This document shows positions 19,231 to 27,025 of a stretch of 64,000 nucleotides of DNA, in pieces. Made by a program: the position numbers and the translations under genes. The stretch lies in NCBI RefSeq assembly GCF_014764715.1, contig NZ_JACXXE010000009.1, positions 34,243 to 98,242 of the forward strand, written 5' to 3'. Within the stretch, counting starts at the first letter, position 1, and every line of letters begins with the position of its first letter. The DNA comes from Bacillus crepusculi. GTDB taxonomy: Bacteria > Bacillota > Bacilli > Bacillales > Bacillaceae. Under the pieces are notes generated by a model. It saw only the letters and a list, made by a program, of their open reading frames with translations, was not told the origin of the DNA and searched no databases.

Positions 19231-19274
19231 TTAAGGCCTTCGTTCTGACTTTGAGAACGAAGGTAACACCTCCT
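19231..19274 (-). promoter_or_regulatory. Hairpin between Shine-Dalgarno and start of yhdP
   Basis: AGGAGGTG (19274-19267) is followed by TTA, a perfect 10-bp hairpin (CCTTCGTTCT / AGAACGAAGG, 19263-19237, 7-base loop), CCTTAA and the TTG start. Linear spacing is 36 bases; with the hairpin folded it is 9. There is no T-tract, so it is not a terminator. The same layout occurs before yhdT. Confidence 0.85.
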
Positions 19275-19288
19275 GTTTAGTAAAAATT

Positions 19289-19729
19289 TTAACTTAACAG
19301 CAGTAAAAATGATTGGACAGCGGTCATTTTTTCAGGTGTAAGCTGCTCTTTTAGTTTTTCACGTTGTTCTGGTTGAAGCTGCTTACAACGTGCCAAAATG
19401 CGGTCCATATGCTCATTCATCCGATCGATATCAGAGGTTAAATGGACAAGTTCATCTTGATTCTCTTTTTGAGAAGGGAATTGTTCATCTAATCTGGATT
19501 TGATGTCAGAAAGAGCCAATCTCTGCTGTTTGCAAAGAACGATTAATTGTAATCGTTTTAAAGCATGTTCATCGTAATAACGATAATTTGAGCAAGATCT
19601 AACAGGCGCAAGCAATCCTAGATTTGTATAATAATCTACAGTTCGTTTCGTCACCTGTGCAATCTGTGCTAGTTCACCAATACGATACTTTTTCTCAGCC
19701 CCATCTGAACATCTCCTCCTAACCGTCAC
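19289..19729 (-). CDS. yhdQ: MerR-family regulator YhdQ (often labelled CueR)
   Basis: 146 codons with the MerR winged helix YRIGELAQIAQVTKRTVDYY and a C-terminal coiled coil. The paired C-terminal cysteines of true CueR copper sensors are not seen; only one cysteine (LARCKQLQP) remains there. In B. subtilis, YhdQ was called CueR, but I recall that copZA is controlled by CsoR. It lies 15 bases upstream of the yhdP ribosome site on the same strand, so yhdP is a candidate target. The in-frame start is GTG 19729 with no ribosome site before it, while AGGAGGAG lies inside the frame at 19720-19713. Confidence 0.78.
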   Translation of the reverse strand: MTVRRRCSDGAEKKYRIGELAQIAQVTKRTVDYYTNLGLLAPVRSCSNYRYYDEHALKRLQLIVLCKQQRLALSDIKSRLDEQFPSQKENQDELVHLTSDIDRMNEHMDRILARCKQLQPEQREKLKEQLTPEKMTAVQSFLLLLS

Positions 19730-19752
19730 GTTATAGTTTATGAAAATAGTTT

Positions 19753-19782
19753 AATATAATTCTAGCCTGAAATACAAGTTAA
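19753..19782 (-). promoter_or_regulatory. Candidate yhdQ promoter
   Basis: Read on the minus strand, TTAACT and TATATT (19758-19753) are 18 bases apart, a slightly long spacer as MerR-type promoters have. The motif match is moderate only. Confidence 0.35.
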
Positions 19783-19940
19783 TTGTTTATATTTCCTGCC
19801 AATATGAAGAAACAGAGGGGGATTTCCCTCGGTCTAGGTTGTCCTGTCAAAAATAACATGGTGATACAGGAATTTTCAGATTATTTATGGTAAGATAAAT
19901 TGAATACCGTTTCATATATATGTAGAGAGGCGGATTTTAC

Positions 19941-20033
19941 GTGAACCGGAGGTGGTTAAGTGGGGCCCTCAAAGTAGTCTTATTTAATCAGTTAACCGTT
20001 TTGCAAAAGACAACATCATCAATCAGGAGGTGA
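19941..20033 (+). CDS. Putative 30-residue leader peptide upstream of yhdT
   Basis: GAGAGGCGG (19925-19933) lies 7 bases before GTG 19941. The frame encodes 30 residues (MNRRWLSGALKVVLFNQLTV then LQKTTSSIRR) and its TGA stop is the end of the yhdT ribosome site AGGAGGTGA. This placement suggests translation of the leader is coupled to, or tunes, yhdT. It is too short for homology. No other gene was seen in 19730-20065. Confidence 0.45.
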   Translation: MNRRWLSGALKVVLFNQLTVLQKTTSSIRR

Positions 20034-20065
20034 CTCCTTGTTCTTCTAAGAAAGAGCAGGGTTAA
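20025..20065 (+). promoter_or_regulatory. Hairpin between Shine-Dalgarno and start of yhdT
   Basis: AGGAGGTG (20025-20032) is followed by ACT, a 10-bp hairpin (CCTTGTTCTT 20036-20045 with AAGAGCAGGG 20052-20061, two G-U pairs, 6-base loop), TTAA and ATG 20066. Linear spacing is 33 bases; folded it is 7. The stem sequence differs from that of yhdP but the layout is the same. Confidence 0.8.
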
Positions 20066-21448
20066 ATGGACGATATTGTTAATCTGAGTATAGTCGGTGT
20101 TTTGATTGCTTTAACAGCTTTTTTTGTTGCATCTGAGTTTGCCATTGTGAAGGTGAGAAGTTCCAGAATTAATCAGCTTGTTGCCGAAGGGTCCAAAAAG
20201 GCCATCATGGCGAAAAAGGTAACATCAAGGCTAGATGAGTATTTGTCAGCCTGTCAGCTCGGGATTACAGTGACATCACTCGGTTTAGGGTGGATCGGTA
20301 AGCCGGCAGTGAAAGAACTATTGGTTCGAGGTTTCGGTTTGACAAACATTCCTGATTCAGCAATCAGCCTGATCTCAGCAACACTTGCGTTCTCTATTAT
20401 TACTTTTTTGCATGTAGTTGTAGGTGAGCTTGCGCCAAAAACACTTGCCATTCAAAAGGCAGAAAAAATGACGCTTTGGCTTTCTGGCCCGCTGCATGCA
20501 TTTTATATCCTCATGTACCCTTTCATTTATGTGTTAAACGGGTCAGCCCGTGTGTTAACCAAAATGATGGGCATCGATATGGGCTCTGAAAAGGAACATT
20601 CCCATTCTGAAGAGGAATTGAAAATTTTATTATCTGAGAGCTTAAAAAATGGGGAAATCAACCCATCAGAATATAATTATATGAACAAAATTTTTGATTT
20701 CGATAATCGAATTGCCAGAGAGATCATGGTACCGCGGAGAGAAATTTGTGCTATTCCAGAAGATATGCCATTAGACGATATACTGACCATCATGACAAAG
20801 GAAAAGTATACGCGTTTTCCAGTGTTTTCAGGGGATAAAGACCATGTCATTGGCATGTTGAACAAAAAGCAGCTCTTTGCAGATATTGTGTATCAGAAAG
20901 AAAAAGATCAACTGAAGATTCAAGATTATATTTATCCCGTAATCGAAGTGATTGACACGATTCCTATTCAGGAGCTTCTTGTCAAGATGCAGCGTGATAG
21001 AATGCATATGGCGATTTTAACCGATGAATATGGCGGGACGTCTGGACTTGTGACAACGGAAGATATTTTAGAAGAGATTGTCGGAGACATTCGAGATGAA
21101 TTCGATGAGGATGAACAGCCGGTCATTCAAAAAAGAGCCGATCATCATTATATATTAGATGGCAAAGTGAGATTAGATGAAGTTCAAGAATTGATCGAGC
21201 TTTCCTATCATGATGAAGAAATTGATACAATCGGCGGATTAATCTTAAAAGAAAATATTGATATCCGAGAAGGCCAATCTATTTATCTTGATGATATTCG
21301 GATGAAAGTGCTGGAAATGGATGGACGTTATATTAAAAAGATCGACCTGAAAAAAGGTGTCACATCATCAGAAAAAGGAAACGCACGCACTGGGCTTGAT
21401 ATAAAGGAGCCGCTGTTAGTAAACGAAATGACCTTGAGCGAAAAATAA
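20066..21448 (+). CDS. yhdT: CNNM/CorC-family Mg2+ exporter paralogue
   Basis: 460 residues with the same architecture as YhdP: DUF21 membrane domain, CBS pair and CorC_HlyC domain ([20 protein letters not shown]). In B. subtilis YhdT is the minor paralogue of the Mg2+ exporter YhdP. ATG 20066 gives [20 protein letters not shown], which matches the YhdP N-terminus, so the start is secure although no ribosome site is adjacent in the linear RNA. Divergent from yhdQ-yhdP, it is preceded by a putative leader peptide; its terminator stem overlaps its stop codon. Confidence 0.92.
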   Translation: MDDIVNLSIVGVLIALTAFFVASEFAIVKVRSSRINQLVAEGSKKAIMAKKVTSRLDEYLSACQLGITVTSLGLGWIGKPAVKELLVRGFGLTNIPDSAISLISATLAFSIITFLHVVVGELAPKTLAIQKAEKMTLWLSGPLHAFYILMYPFIYVLNGSARVLTKMMGIDMGSEKEHSHSEEELKILLSESLKNGEINPSEYNYMNKIFDFDNRIAREIMVPRREICAIPEDMPLDDILTIMTKEKYTRFPVFSGDKDHVIGMLNKKQLFADIVYQKEKDQLKIQDYIYPVIEVIDTIPIQELLVKMQRDRMHMAILTDEYGGTSGLVTTEDILEEIVGDIRDEFDEDEQPVIQKRADHHYILDGKVRLDEVQELIELSYHDEEIDTIGGLILKENIDIREGQSIYLDDIRMKVLEMDGRYIKKIDLKKGVTSSEKGNARTGLDIKEPLLVNEMTLSEK

Positions 21449-21463
21449 GCTCAAGGTTTTTTT
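21431..21463 (+). terminator. yhdT terminator overlapping the stop codon
   Basis: ACCTTGAGC / GCTCAAGGT with a 9-base loop is followed by T7. The TAA stop of yhdT is in the loop. Confidence 0.85.
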
Positions 21464-21480
21464 AGGTATTTAGTCTCTTT

Positions 21481-21521
21481 TTGACAAATGTATGTTCGTA
21501 TATAATGAGAACAAACGTTCG
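21481..21521 (+). promoter_or_regulatory. Promoter with two LexA (SOS) boxes
   Basis: TTGACA (21481) and TATAAT (21501-21506) form a short-spaced promoter. CAAATGTATGTTCG (21485-21498) and AGAACAAACGTTCG (21508-21521) match the Bacillus LexA consensus CGAACRNRYGTTYG at 12 and 13 of 14 positions. They flank the -10 element, a typical repressor placement. Confidence 0.75.
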
Positions 21522-21536
21522 TTAAGGGGGATGGAC

Positions 21537-21929
21537 ATGCTTTGGTATGAAACAGCAAGTATGACGGAGAAAAAAGCTTCAATGAAAAGAATAGAGTTTC
21601 ATTTAAAGAATTTCAAAAATTATCAGGCAGCCATTTTAAATATTGAGAGGCAGCTTGAAAAAAGAAATCCGCATCATCAAGATCACATGACACGGAAAAA
21701 GTTAGAGGAGCAGAAAAATCAGTATGAACTCATCGTTGCTTGTATTGAAACAGCCCTAAAAGAATTGGATGAAATAGAGCAGCAGCTCATCGATTATAAA
21801 TATTTTCGAGATTGGCGGATGGCAAAATGTGCAATGGAAATCGGCTATAGTGAAAAAACACTCTTTTTAATGAAGCGTCAGCTAATGGATCAATTGCTCA
21901 TCAGCTTAGCAGCCATTACGAATATTTAA
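21537..21929 (+). CDS. Putative SOS-regulated ArpU/sigma-like phage-type regulator
   Basis: About 130 residues, strongly charged, with a helical, coiled-coil-prone middle and a C-terminal helix-turn-helix-like segment (MAKCAMEIGYSEKTLFLMKR) like sigma region 4 or ArpU-type phage late regulators. ATG 21537 is chosen because AAGGGGG lies 6 bases upstream. No other phage gene is nearby, so it may be a domesticated remnant. Its 3' end overlaps the convergent crcB gene by 24 bases. Function is not known to me; DNA binding and SOS induction are inferences. Confidence 0.6.
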   Translation: MLWYETASMTEKKASMKRIEFHLKNFKNYQAAILNIERQLEKRNPHHQDHMTRKKLEEQKNQYELIVACIETALKELDEIEQQLIDYKYFRDWRMAKCAMEIGYSEKTLFLMKRQLMDQLLISLAAITNI

Positions 21930-22292
21930 AAAAAGGTGTTGCCCTATTTGATAAAAAGCAGCAAAGAGACATAAAGACCCAATGATCGTCACCAATAAAT
22001 AAATAGCAAGTTGTCCGATTTGCCGCTGATTCAGCATGCTTGCAGACTCTACACTAAATGTAGAGAATGTTGTAAAGCCACCGAAAAACCCGGTTCCAAT
22101 GATCACAAGCAGCGGATGATTAGCACTTGTTGTACCTGTCAGTAAACCTAAACCGGCTGCGCCTAATAAGTTGATGAGAATAATACTGTACGGGAAATGC
22201 GCATGGAACTTCGTTTTCTGAATCAATTGGCTGATGAAAAAACGAAGGGCGCTGCCCATACCGCCAGCAACAGCTGTATATAAAACGATCAT
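21906..22292 (-). CDS. crcB2: Fluoride channel subunit (CrcB/FluC family), copy 2
   Basis: A 128-residue, four-helix membrane protein with the Fluc signature GFFGGFTTFSTFSVE. It corresponds to B. subtilis YhdV. Fluc channels are antiparallel dimers exporting F-; tandem genes often make heterodimers or two opposed forms. It abuts crcB1 with no gap. No fluoride riboswitch was recognised upstream of the operon. Confidence 0.92.
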   Translation of the reverse strand: MIVLYTAVAGGMGSALRFFISQLIQKTKFHAHFPYSIILINLLGAAGLGLLTGTTSANHPLLVIIGTGFFGGFTTFSTFSVESASMLNQRQIGQLAIYLLVTIIGSLCLFAAFYQIGQHLFLNIRNGC

Positions 22293-22688
22293 TTATCTGC
22301 TTCCTTTCTGCTGCTTATTTTGATGAAAAAACCGCTGAGCGATGATCAGTCCACATAGGGCAGCTGCCACTCCGGCAATCACTGAAAGCAAAATGTACAA
22401 CATACTTGAGGTGAACTGTCCAGCCTGTAATAAGAGAACCGTTTCTTTAGAAAAAGTGGACATTGTCGTAAAACCACCGCAAAACCCTGTTCCGATCAAA
22501 GCGGGAAGATATTTTTTTTCCTTTCGGAACATAAAATATCCTGTGGCAAACCCAAGAAGCAGACTGCCTGTAACGTTTTCAATTAGCGTTGCATAGGGGA
22601 ATGATTGGCTGCTAACAGATTGGCTTAGCTCATATCTGCAAAGTGTACCAATTAGTCCACCGATAAAAACGGCGAGATACGCTTTCAT
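22293..22688 (-). CDS. crcB1: Fluoride channel subunit (CrcB/FluC family), copy 1
   Basis: A 131-residue, four-helix membrane protein with GFCGGFTTMSTFSKE and LIGTLCRYELSQ motifs, matching B. subtilis YhdU. It lies 4 bases after yhdW and directly before crcB2, so the three genes probably form one minus-strand operon. Confidence 0.92.
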   Translation of the reverse strand: MKAYLAVFIGGLIGTLCRYELSQSVSSQSFPYATLIENVTGSLLLGFATGYFMFRKEKKYLPALIGTGFCGGFTTMSTFSKETVLLLQAGQFTSSMLYILLSVIAGVAAALCGLIIAQRFFHQNKQQKGSR

Positions 22689-22692
22689 TTCA

Positions 22693-23409
22693 TCATTTCT
22701 CCTTTTGAAAAAATGGCGGGTGATCCGTCACCACTCCATCAATGGGGTATTTTTTGATCCGATTGGCTGTTTTTTGGTCTTTCACTGTCCATATAAAGAC
22801 ATCCATCCCGAATGAGTGGATGCAGTCTATCCACCACCTGTTGATCATCGTTTTTTTCATATTAAGACAATCCGCAAAGGAGCTGTACACCGCTAACTTT
22901 CTTTTCGCCAATTTTAATATGGAAGGTTTTATGATAAATGCTGTTTTAAGAGAAGGGGCGAAGGCTTTGACTCTTTGAAGTGCTTGAGCATCAAAAGATT
23001 GAATCATGATGTGACGAGAATAGGCAAACCGGTTGATGATGTCGACAACTTCCTTTTCAATCCCAATCTGATGTTTTGGATGCTTGATCTCAATTAGTAT
23101 CCCGATGCGCTGGCTGTATCTTTCAAGAATTTCTTGTAATGTGGGGATTCGTTCGTTGGCGAACCGTTCACCAAACCAGCTTCCTGCATCCAGCTTCTTC
23201 AGCTGATCAAGTGTATAGCTTTTCACTAAGCCGCTTCCGTCTGTTGTTCGATCAACGGTATCATCATGGATCACAGCTACGTGCTGATCCAATGTTAGCT
23301 GAACGTCCAACTCAATATAATCTGCCCCCTGCTGAACAGCTAAATCAAACGCAGCAATTGTATTTTCTGGGGCAGCGCTTGATGACCCTCTATGCGCGAT
23401 AATATACAC
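22693..23409 (-). CDS. yhdW: Glycerophosphodiester phosphodiesterase YhdW
   Basis: A 238-residue GDPD-family TIM barrel with HRGSSSAAPENTIAAF, the metal-binding ELDVQLTLD and HDDTVDRTTDGSG. It hydrolyses glycerophosphodiesters to glycerol-3-phosphate and an alcohol. There is no signal peptide, so it is probably cytoplasmic. The start is GTG 23409 with GGGAG upstream. It is the first gene of the yhdW-crcB1-crcB2 unit. Confidence 0.92.
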   Translation of the reverse strand: MYIIAHRGSSSAAPENTIAAFDLAVQQGADYIELDVQLTLDQHVAVIHDDTVDRTTDGSGLVKSYTLDQLKKLDAGSWFGERFANERIPTLQEILERYSQRIGILIEIKHPKHQIGIEKEVVDIINRFAYSRHIMIQSFDAQALQRVKAFAPSLKTAFIIKPSILKLAKRKLAVYSSFADCLNMKKTMINRWWIDCIHSFGMDVFIWTVKDQKTANRIKKYPIDGVVTDHPPFFQKEK

Positions 23410-23667
23410 ATGTTCCAGCTCCCTGACATTCGTTCTGGTCTTATCATATCAAATGCTTTGCCGTTTTTCCTTCTTTACTATATGGAGGCGAGAAGCCCTG
23501 TATGTAATGGTGAAATAACATGTGCCGAAAAAGCATGTTATATCAATATGAAAAGTTGTAGGAATATCCCAAGCTTTCATTGAGTAAATCTGAAAGACAT
23601 CAATTTTTCTTCGATCAATTTTGTCCAAATCGTCAGCGTTCGTCAAAATATTAGTGCTTTCGTCATG

Positions 23668-23695
23668 TTGACTGAAAATTCTGATGTTTTATAAT
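23668..23695 (+). promoter_or_regulatory. Sigma-A promoter of yhdX
   Basis: TTGACT (23668-23673) and TATAAT (23690-23695) are 16 bases apart, just before yhdX. The rest of 23410-23716 holds one hairpin (ATAACATG / CATGTTAT near 23515-23542) without a T-tract and no convincing ORF. Confidence 0.65.
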
Positions 23696-23716
23696 GATGA
23701 AAAGGAGGCGAGATGA

Positions 23717-23818
23717 TTGGGTAAAGGGAGAATTAGAGTGGAAGAACGTATTAAGGCCGAAACGGATGCTGAAATGTTTAAAGCGACTCTCCTTGATCAG
23801 GCTCAGAAGAAAAAGTAG
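23717..23818 (+). CDS. yhdX: Small conserved protein YhdX
   Basis: A 33-residue, very charged peptide (MGKGRIRVEERIKAETDAEM then FKATLLDQAQKKK) starting at TTG with a strong site AAAGGAGGCGAG. It resembles B. subtilis YhdX in sequence and place, between yhdW and yhdY. Its function is unknown. It has its own promoter and terminator. Confidence 0.75.
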   Translation: MGKGRIRVEERIKAETDAEMFKATLLDQAQKKK

Positions 23819-23871
23819 TTTGCTGCCCGTCGATATGTCTCTAGCCAAAATTTCATAATTGAACAGCATGC

Positions 23872-23897
23872 CTCGGGATAGATCCCGAGGCTTTTTA
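23872..23897 (+). terminator. yhdX terminator
   Basis: CCTCGGGAT-AG-ATCCCGAGG is followed by CTTTTT. Confidence 0.85.
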
Positions 23898-23982
23898 TGT
23901 AGAGGTCAGACATTTAAGAGAGGACATGAGCGAAGGTTATATTATAAACTAGAGAGGATTGTTTTAAAGGAGAGAGACAGAC

Positions 23983-25071
23983 ATGTTTACACAAAAATGG
24001 ATGGATACATATTTTACAGTAGATATTGCGATCCAAATCGGTATTAGCCTTTGTATTTTATTGCTTTTTTTATTGCTTCGGAAAGTATTTACGAAGTACT
24101 TATTTCATCTTCTCTTTAGGCTAACGAACCGGTCTAAAACCGAGGTCATTAATCAAATTGTTGTGGCATTCGAAAAGCCAGCCAGATTGTTTTTTGTGGC
24201 ACTTGGTTTATATTTTGCATTAAGACAGGCACCATACTTTGAGCATCATATGGATGTTATCATCAAGTTGTATAGATCCTCTATCATATTGTTGCTGACA
24301 TGGGGGCTTTGTAATTTAACGGCTGCGTCTTCATTCTTATTTCAAAAGGTGAATTCGAAGTTTGAATTAGAAATGGATGATATTTTAGCGCCTTTTTTAT
24401 CAAAGGTTCTCCGTTTCATGATTATTGCATTAAGTATTAGTGTCATTGCACAAGAATTTAATTATGATGTGAACGGGCTTGTAGCAGGACTTGGCCTAGG
24501 CGGTCTAGCCTTTGCGCTCGCTGCGCAGGATACAGTGGCGAACTTTTTTGGAGGGATTGTCATCATTACAGAGAAGCCGTTTACGATGGGCGACTTTGTG
24601 GAGACTCCAAGTGTACTTGGGACGGTAGAGGACATTACATTTAGAAGTACAAAGTTTAGAACACCTGCTGAAGCGGTAGTGACAGTTCCAAATTCCACGC
24701 TTTCAAAGGAGCCAATCACAAATTGGACGAGAATGAATAAACGCCAGATTACGTTCTCCGTTCGTGTGTCCTACAATACACCAAAGGAAAACATTGATCG
24801 GTGTATCAAACGGCTCAAACAAATGCTTCATGAGCATGATGGTGTTCATAAGGAAACCATTATGGTGAATCTTGATGTACTGGCAGACAGCTATTTGAAC
24901 TTATTTTTCAACTTTTATACGAATACGACGTCTTGGGCTGAAAATCTCGATATTAAGCAAGATATTAACTATCGAATCATAGATATCTTCCATCAGGAAG
25001 GTGTAGAATTTGCTTTTCCTGGACAGACCATTTATATGAAACAAAAGGGTGAGAAACAGCTGGGGGAATAA
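23983..25071 (+). CDS. yhdY: MscS-family mechanosensitive channel YhdY
   Basis: 362 residues with four N-terminal membrane segments, the pore helix GLGGLAFALAAQDTVANFFGG typical of MscS TM3, the beta domain (FTMGDFVETPSVLGTVEDI) and an alpha/beta C-terminus. It releases solutes on hypo-osmotic shock. The ribosome site is GGAGAG. It is followed within 14 bases by srtN, so the two may be co-transcribed. Confidence 0.92.
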   Translation: MFTQKWMDTYFTVDIAIQIGISLCILLLFLLLRKVFTKYLFHLLFRLTNRSKTEVINQIVVAFEKPARLFFVALGLYFALRQAPYFEHHMDVIIKLYRSSIILLLTWGLCNLTAASSFLFQKVNSKFELEMDDILAPFLSKVLRFMIIALSISVIAQEFNYDVNGLVAGLGLGGLAFALAAQDTVANFFGGIVIITEKPFTMGDFVETPSVLGTVEDITFRSTKFRTPAEAVVTVPNSTLSKEPITNWTRMNKRQITFSVRVSYNTPKENIDRCIKRLKQMLHEHDGVHKETIMVNLDVLADSYLNLFFNFYTNTTSWAENLDIKQDINYRIIDIFHQEGVEFAFPGQTIYMKQKGEKQLGE

Positions 25072-25085
25072 AGGAGGAAGTGTGA

Positions 25086-25832
25086 GTGGATCAAACACAG
25101 GTGACAGCACTAAGAGAGAGATTAACGCAGGCCTCACATATTACAGTACTTTCGGGTGCTGGTATGAGCACAGAATCGGGAATTCCCGATTTTAGATCAA
25201 CGGGTGGTTTGTGGACAGAAGATACCGCTCGTATGGAGGCGATGAGCCGGTCCTATTTTTTATCAAACCCTCATCAATTCTGGCCGAAATTCAAGGAATT
25301 GTTTCAGATGAAAATGAGTGGAGAGTATGAGCCAAATAGCGGACACACCTTTTTAGCCAGCCTTGAGAAACAAGGGAAGCATGTGGATATTTTCACTCAA
25401 AATATTGATGGCCTGCATAAAAAGGCGGGAAGCCAGCATGTTTATGAACTGCATGGGTCCATTCAAACAGCTACTTGCCCATCATGCCGAACGAAATATG
25501 AGCTGCCTTATTTATTAAAAGAAGAGGTGCCAATTTGTCAAAGGGTTTCCTCTGGCGGCCGCACGTGTGGACGTGTGCTGAAAACAGATGTTGTCCTTTT
25601 TGGAGATATGGTCAAGCATTTTGATCAAGTGGAGAGGTCGCTTCAGCAAACGGATCTGCTGCTCGTGATGGGAACTTCTCTAGAAGTGGCGCCAGCACGA
25701 TACATTCCAGAAGATGCAGCTCATCATCCTACCATCTTTAAGGTGATGATGAACTTAAGTGAAACAGAATACGATCCACTTTTTGACCTTGTCTTTCACG
25801 AACGGATTGGCGATATCGTGAAAGCTCTATAA
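25086..25832 (+). CDS. srtN: NAD+-dependent protein deacetylase (sirtuin)
   Basis: A 248-residue Sir2-family enzyme with the NAD site GAGMSTESGIPDFRS, QNIDGLHKKAG, catalytic histidine in ELHGS, four zinc cysteines (CPSC and later CQRV/CGRV, about residues 134-165) and MGTSLEVAPA. It corresponds to B. subtilis YhdZ/SrtN, which deacetylates AcsA and other lysines. The start is GTG 25086 after GGAGGAAG. It ends at a strong terminator shared with yheN. Confidence 0.94.
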   Translation: MDQTQVTALRERLTQASHITVLSGAGMSTESGIPDFRSTGGLWTEDTARMEAMSRSYFLSNPHQFWPKFKELFQMKMSGEYEPNSGHTFLASLEKQGKHVDIFTQNIDGLHKKAGSQHVYELHGSIQTATCPSCRTKYELPYLLKEEVPICQRVSSGGRTCGRVLKTDVVLFGDMVKHFDQVERSLQQTDLLLVMGTSLEVAPARYIPEDAAHHPTIFKVMMNLSETEYDPLFDLVFHERIGDIVKAL

Positions 25833-25838
25833 ATCATC

Positions 25839-25872
25839 AAAAACCCCGCACTTTTTTAGATGCGGGGTTTTT
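25839..25872. terminator. Bidirectional terminator between srtN and yheN
   Basis: AAAAACCCCGCA / TGCGGGGTTTTT with a 10-base loop lies between convergent genes. Confidence 0.9.
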
Positions 25873-25874
25873 CT

Positions 25875-26729
25875 TTATTGCTGCAGCGCCTTCATGGTTT
25901 CATCAAGGACTTCAAATGTATAGCCTTTGGCTTTTAGCTGTGTGATCAGACTGTTTAAATATTTTGCGGTGGCTGGCTGATCATGCATTAAAATGATTTT
26001 TGGTTCTTTCGGGTGCTTTGTCTCTAGCACTTGCAGCTGATTTAATACCTCTGGTACATATTTTGAGCTTTTATATTTCCAGTCAAGACTATCAATCGTC
26101 CAGTCCCAGTATACAAAGCCTTTTTGTTTTAAACGTGTCTTTTGCTGATCTGTTAAGTTTGGAGAACTGCCATAAGGTGTTCTCACAAGGTGTGTATATT
26201 CACCAGTGACAGAAGCCAATATGCGCTGATCTTCTTTCATCTCATTGACAGGAGAATCACTTTTTTGATAAAAGCGTTTCACATCATGAGTGATACCATG
26301 AAGTCCTAATTGATGCCCCTCTTGGTGAAGTCTTTTCACAGCTGCTGGGTGTTCTTTGATTTGCGGCCCAAGCATAAAAAAAGTGGCCTTCACTTGTTGC
26401 GTCTTTAGCACATCTAACAGCTGACTTGATGTAGCAGAAGGGCCGTCATCAAAGGTTAAAAAGATCGTTCGATCCGTTACATGTTTGTTTGGATTGATCT
26501 TAAAATGTGCATTTAGTGTTTTTGTAGAATCATCTTTTGCTTTCAGACTTGTGCTTGTGTCTCGGAATTGACTGCTCGCAGACATTTCAGCCGGCTGGTC
26601 TGCTGCCTGCATCTTGGTTTTGGACATATCCCAAATAAAAAAGAGGATCAGTGAAAGAATCACTAAACCAATCGCCTTTGAGAGCAGCATCGTGTTTGAA
26701 GGTATCTGTTTTTTCGTAACCCGTTGCAT
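25875..26729 (-). CDS. yheN: Membrane-anchored polysaccharide deacetylase YheN
   Basis: 284 residues: an uncleaved N-terminal anchor (residues 15-33), a short linker and a NodB domain outside the membrane. Motifs are FLTFDDGP (catalytic and metal Asp), LGLHGITHD (metal histidines), RTPYGSS and a later DWTIDSLDW/LMHDQ. It probably deacetylates N-acetyl sugars of the wall; the natural substrate is not known to me. It stands where B. subtilis has yheN, divergent from dat. Confidence 0.9.
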   Translation of the reverse strand: MQRVTKKQIPSNTMLLSKAIGLVILSLILFFIWDMSKTKMQAADQPAEMSASSQFRDTSTSLKAKDDSTKTLNAHFKINPNKHVTDRTIFLTFDDGPSATSSQLLDVLKTQQVKATFFMLGPQIKEHPAAVKRLHQEGHQLGLHGITHDVKRFYQKSDSPVNEMKEDQRILASVTGEYTHLVRTPYGSSPNLTDQQKTRLKQKGFVYWDWTIDSLDWKYKSSKYVPEVLNQLQVLETKHPKEPKIILMHDQPATAKYLNSLITQLKAKGYTFEVLDETMKALQQ

Positions 26730-27025
26730 TACAATCGCTCCAATAAATCAAAAATTTGTGTCGAATCATGTAGTGGAATCTGTCTTTTTTCGCTGTTTTT
26801 TGTCGTGCTTATATGGAGTAAGTATACAGGAAAAAAGAGCCTATGAATATAGAAGATGCTAAAAAATTGGAATCTTTTTGGTTATGAATCTATATTTGTT
26901 AGAATGAAATGTTATCCTTTTATCATGATGTGAAATAATTCTGAATAATCATTGAAACGTACCCATTTATCCGCTAAGATAGCATCAGATTCAACCATTA
27001 ATGCAAAGCGAAGGGGAGATTCCAT

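Noticed and set aside
22689..23500. Fluoride riboswitch ahead of the yhdW-crcB operon
   Set aside because: Read on the minus strand, the conserved crcB-motif blocks were not found upstream of yhdW or between the genes.
23515..23542. ATAACATG/CATGTTAT hairpin as a terminator of yhdW or yhdX
   Set aside because: It is upstream of both genes and lacks a T-tract on either strand.
23449..23646. 65-codon minus-strand ORF upstream of yhdW
   Set aside because: No ribosome site and unremarkable composition; it lies over a hairpin in an AT-rich intergenic region.
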